Shown here in pieces: positions 5,721-6,462 of a DNA stretch of 6,462 nucleotides; positions within the stretch are counted from its first letter, which is position 1; each line of letters starts with the position of its first letter. Source of the DNA: an uncultured Bacteroidales bacterium. Lineage in GTDB: Bacteria > Bacteroidota > Bacteroidia > Bacteroidales > Bacteroidaceae. The notes beneath the pieces were generated by a model. The model saw only the letters and a list, made by a program, of their open reading frames with translations. It ran no database searches and was not told the origin of the DNA. The position numbers and the translations under genes were made by a program. The stretch lies in contig CALZMA010000058.1 of NCBI GenBank assembly GCA_945788445.1, forward strand, positions 1 through 6,462, in the 5' to 3' direction.

Positions 5721-6462
5721 ATGGAACGAACTATATTACAACAACTTAAAGCGTGGAAAATCCGACCTGACCGCAAACCGCTCATCCTCAATGGTGCAAG
5801 GCAGGTGGGGAAGACCTGGATTCTGAGGGAATTTGCCAGGCAACAATACGACAAGGAAGCCTACATCATCTGCCGCAAAAACGAATTGGCGCGGAAACTT
5901 TTTGAAAAGGATTTCGATATAGACCGTATACTGCGCGGATTGCGGGCCCTGACCTCGGTCGATATTACGCCCCACGACACGCTTATCATCCTCGATGAAG
6001 TGCAGGACATACCCGAAGCCATCGAGGCCTTGAAGTACTTCTGCGAACAAGCCCCCGACTACCACATCGCCGTAGCCGGTTCGCTACTCGGCATCTCGCT
6101 ACACCCGGGCGTATCCTTCCCCGTAGGAAAAGTAGATATGTTCAACCTCTACCCGATGGACTTCCACGAATTCCTCCTGGCCAAGGGTGAACGAGGGCTG
6201 GCCGAAGTGCTCGTGAACAAAGACTATGACACGGCAAGCATCCTCCATGACAAACTCACCGACCTGCTCCGCCAGTACTACTACGTGGGCGGAATGCCCG
6301 AAGCCGTGCTCCGATACGTTGAGACCGACGGGCTTCAAGCCGTCCGGCAGATACAGCTGCGCATCCTCGATGGCTACGAGGCCGACTTCTCCAAGCACGC
6401 CCCTTCCGAGCAGGTGCAACGCATCCGGATGGTGTGGCGCAGCATCCCCTCACAGCTCTTCA
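5721..6462 (+). CDS. AAA_14/DUF4143 family ATPase, N-terminal part
   Basis: A P-loop ATPase of the type often annotated simply as ATP-binding protein; the cellular role of the family is not established. The 247 visible codons begin at ATG 5721 and show Walker A GARQVGKT (25-32), Walker B LIILDEVQ (88-95, with D92 and E93), a sensor-1-like AVAGSLLG (117-124), the family segment VGKVDMFNLYPMDFHEFL (135-152), then YYYVGGMPEAVLRYV (186-200) and YEADFSKH (219-226), which lead into the DUF4143 region. Family members are usually about 400 aa or more, so roughly the last third lies beyond the right edge. Codon use at the 5' end (ATA, TTA, CGA) and lower GC (43% in one row counted early in the gene, 63% in one late row) differ from the neighbours, which suits a transferred accessory gene. 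A 33-bp-phased repeat and a -7 box lie directly upstream. Confidence 0.93.
   Translation, partial: MERTILQQLKAWKIRPDRKPLILNGARQVGKTWILREFARQQYDKEAYIICRKNELARKLFEKDFDIDRILRGLRALTSVDITPHDTLIILDEVQDIPEAIEALKYFCEQAPDYHIAVAGSLLGISLHPGVSFPVGKVDMFNLYPMDFHEFLLAKGERGLAEVLVNKDYDTASILHDKLTDLLRQYYYVGGMPEAVLRYVETDGLQAVRQIQLRILDGYEADFSKHAPSEQVQRIRMVWRSIPSQLF

Overview
The window looks like chromosomal DNA of a GC-rich member of the Bacteroidota, most likely Bacteroidales. Three things point there: the UvrA and the short TrmH-family protein closely resemble the versions I know from that group; upstream regions carry TAnnTTTG-type -7 boxes; and starts lack clear Shine-Dalgarno sequences. Coding rows I counted by hand are about 60-68% GC, which rules out many low-GC Bacteroides but does not name a genus.

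Layout, left to right. On the minus strand, reading leftward, lie uvrA (complete, 936 aa, nucleotide excision repair) and, 58 bp behind it, the first 169 codons of an FprA-type flavodiiron protein (NO or O2 reduction) that runs off the left edge. A gene-free stretch of about 600 bp (3379-3988) follows. Diverging from it on the plus strand is a two-gene unit: a SpoU/TrmH-family RNA 2'-O-methyltransferase (180 aa) and, 16 bp later, a Cof-type HAD hydrolase (270 aa). A second non-coding stretch (5361-5720) is packed with repeats: five tandem 21-bp units, a long inverted repeat, and three copies of a 16-bp core at exact 33-bp spacing. It leads into an AAA_14/DUF4143 ATPase that is cut by the right edge.

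The most notable item is the 3379-3988 gap. It holds four exact matches to the DnaA-box pattern TTWTNCACA and at least six one-mismatch copies, next to a 46-bp tract that is about 78% A+T. It also has 21-bp-phased repeats arranged symmetrically around position 3757, and the flanking genes diverge from it. I read it as a candidate chromosomal replication origin (oriC). No dnaA gene is in the window and local G/C skew does not support the idea cleanly, so this remains a hypothesis.

The housekeeping genes are ordinary members of their families. The right-hand end (from about 5400) has a different character: about 33% GC just before the ATPase, repeat-rich, and followed by a gene type that is typically accessory in Bacteroidales. 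It may be a boundary between core and acquired DNA.
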